NCBI GenBank assembly: GCA_938041595.1
Contig: CALITN010000012.1
Span: 1 to 5,707, forward strand
DNA length: 5,707 nucleotides
Direction of reading: 5' to 3'
Source of the DNA: an uncultured Flavobacteriaceae bacterium
Lineage (GTDB): Bacteria; Bacteroidota; Bacteroidia; Flavobacteriales; Flavobacteriaceae
In this document: piece by piece, positions 5,408-5,707 of the stretch
Numbering within the stretch: the stretch's first letter is position 1
Layout of the letters: the number at the start of each line of letters is the position of its first letter
Position numbers and translations under genes: made by a program
The notes under the pieces: generated by a model
Databases searched by the model: none
What the model was told of the DNA's origin: nothing
What the model saw: the letters and a program-made list of their open reading frames with translations, nothing else

Positions 5408-5707
5408 ATTTTTTTTGAAGCGAGTACATCTCCGTACTTACAGCTAAAAGGATAATGCTGCCACCTAAGAGTATTTTAGGTGTTGGAATTTCATTAAGTA
5501 ATATAGCTCCCATAAGGATTCCATATAGGGGTTGCAAACAACTGATAAGGCTGGAAGTGGTAATGGAGAATTTTTGAAAGCTCTGTAGGAAAAGAGAGTG
5601 TCCGATGACGGTTGTGACAAGTGCCAGGAAAAAAAGCAGGCTTCCATATGAGATGATGACCTCTTTGGGTGTTACAAAGTTCATTGGGAGTAGTGCTAGA
5701 GAAACAA
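5406..5707 (-). CDS. EamA/DMT-family transporter, C-terminal part (5' end beyond window)
   Basis: The frame is open at the right edge and gives 99 residues ending at a TGA (5406-5408); the in-frame ATG at 5682-5684 is internal, since the frame continues upstream as VSLALLP. The visible part has three hydrophobic segments, roughly YGSLLFFLALVTTVIGHSLF, SLISCLQPLYGILMGAILL and ILLGGSIILLAVSTEMYSL. The layout and wording (LALV-T-IGHSLFLQSFQKFSITTSSLISCLQPLYGILMGAILLNE) are those of the last repeat of a ten-helix EamA drug/metabolite transporter of the inner membrane. The substrate cannot be inferred. It is followed on the same strand by the hydratase after 86 bases, without a clear intrinsic terminator, so some read-through is possible, but a shared function is not implied. 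Confidence 0.8.
   Translation of the reverse strand, partial: VSLALLPMNFVTPKEVIISYGSLLFFLALVTTVIGHSLFLQSFQKFSITTSSLISCLQPLYGILMGAILLNEIPTPKILLGGSIILLAVSTEMYSLQKK

Noticed and set aside
5397..5416. Palindrome plus T-run as a terminator of the transporter gene
   Set aside because: The T-run follows the palindrome only on the plus strand; on the transporter's strand an A-run follows, and a one-base loop is not foldable without opening the stem.

Overview
The window looks like ordinary chromosomal DNA from a Bacteroidota bacterium, most likely the Flavobacteriia side of the phylum. The signs are protein style (EtfB and EtfA variants of the type I associate with Bacteroidota, a ThuA-domain exported protein), no Shine-Dalgarno sequence in front of any start, moderately AT-rich DNA, and matches to the Bacteroidota -7 promoter element TAnnTTTG. 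The lineage call rests on recall of family sequences, not on a search.

Layout, left to right. Positions 1-1209 hold two minus-strand genes for exported proteins. The upstream one (649-1209) encodes a 186-residue secreted protein I do not recognise. It overlaps by 11 bases the start of a ThuA-like domain protein (1-659), which runs off the left edge. A 62-base divergent gap (1210-1271) separates them from a plus-strand hotdog-fold acyl-CoA thioesterase (1272-1640). Its stop codon overlaps the stop codon of etfA, the last gene of a tight minus-strand operon covering 1637-5319. In transcription order the operon is enoyl-CoA hydratase, acyl-CoA dehydrogenase, etfB, etfA, with gaps of only 3, 18 and 17 bases. 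After an 86-base gap with a candidate promoter, the right edge holds the C-terminal end of an EamA/DMT-family membrane transporter (5406-5707, partial).

The operon is a coherent fatty-acid or short-chain acyl-CoA oxidation module. The dehydrogenase oxidises acyl-CoA to trans-2-enoyl-CoA, EtfAB takes the electrons towards the quinone pool, and the hydratase makes 3-hydroxyacyl-CoA. The 3-hydroxyacyl-CoA dehydrogenase, thiolase and ETF:quinone oxidoreductase are not in the window. The gene order matches the crt-bcd-etfB-etfA part of the clostridial butyryl-CoA operon. The convergent thioesterase could release CoA from the same kinds of substrate, though this is inference.

I found no RNA gene, mobile element, CRISPR array, defence system or other clearly undescribed system. 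The most interesting signals are small: (a) the convergent thioesterase/etfA junction, where the stops overlap and each gene's 3' coding end carries a hairpin placed to serve as the other gene's RNA 3' end; (b) unusual residues in the cofactor-binding loops of both ETF subunits; (c) a 9-base motif at identical spacing before two of the operon's start codons. No stretch longer than 86 bases lacks a gene.
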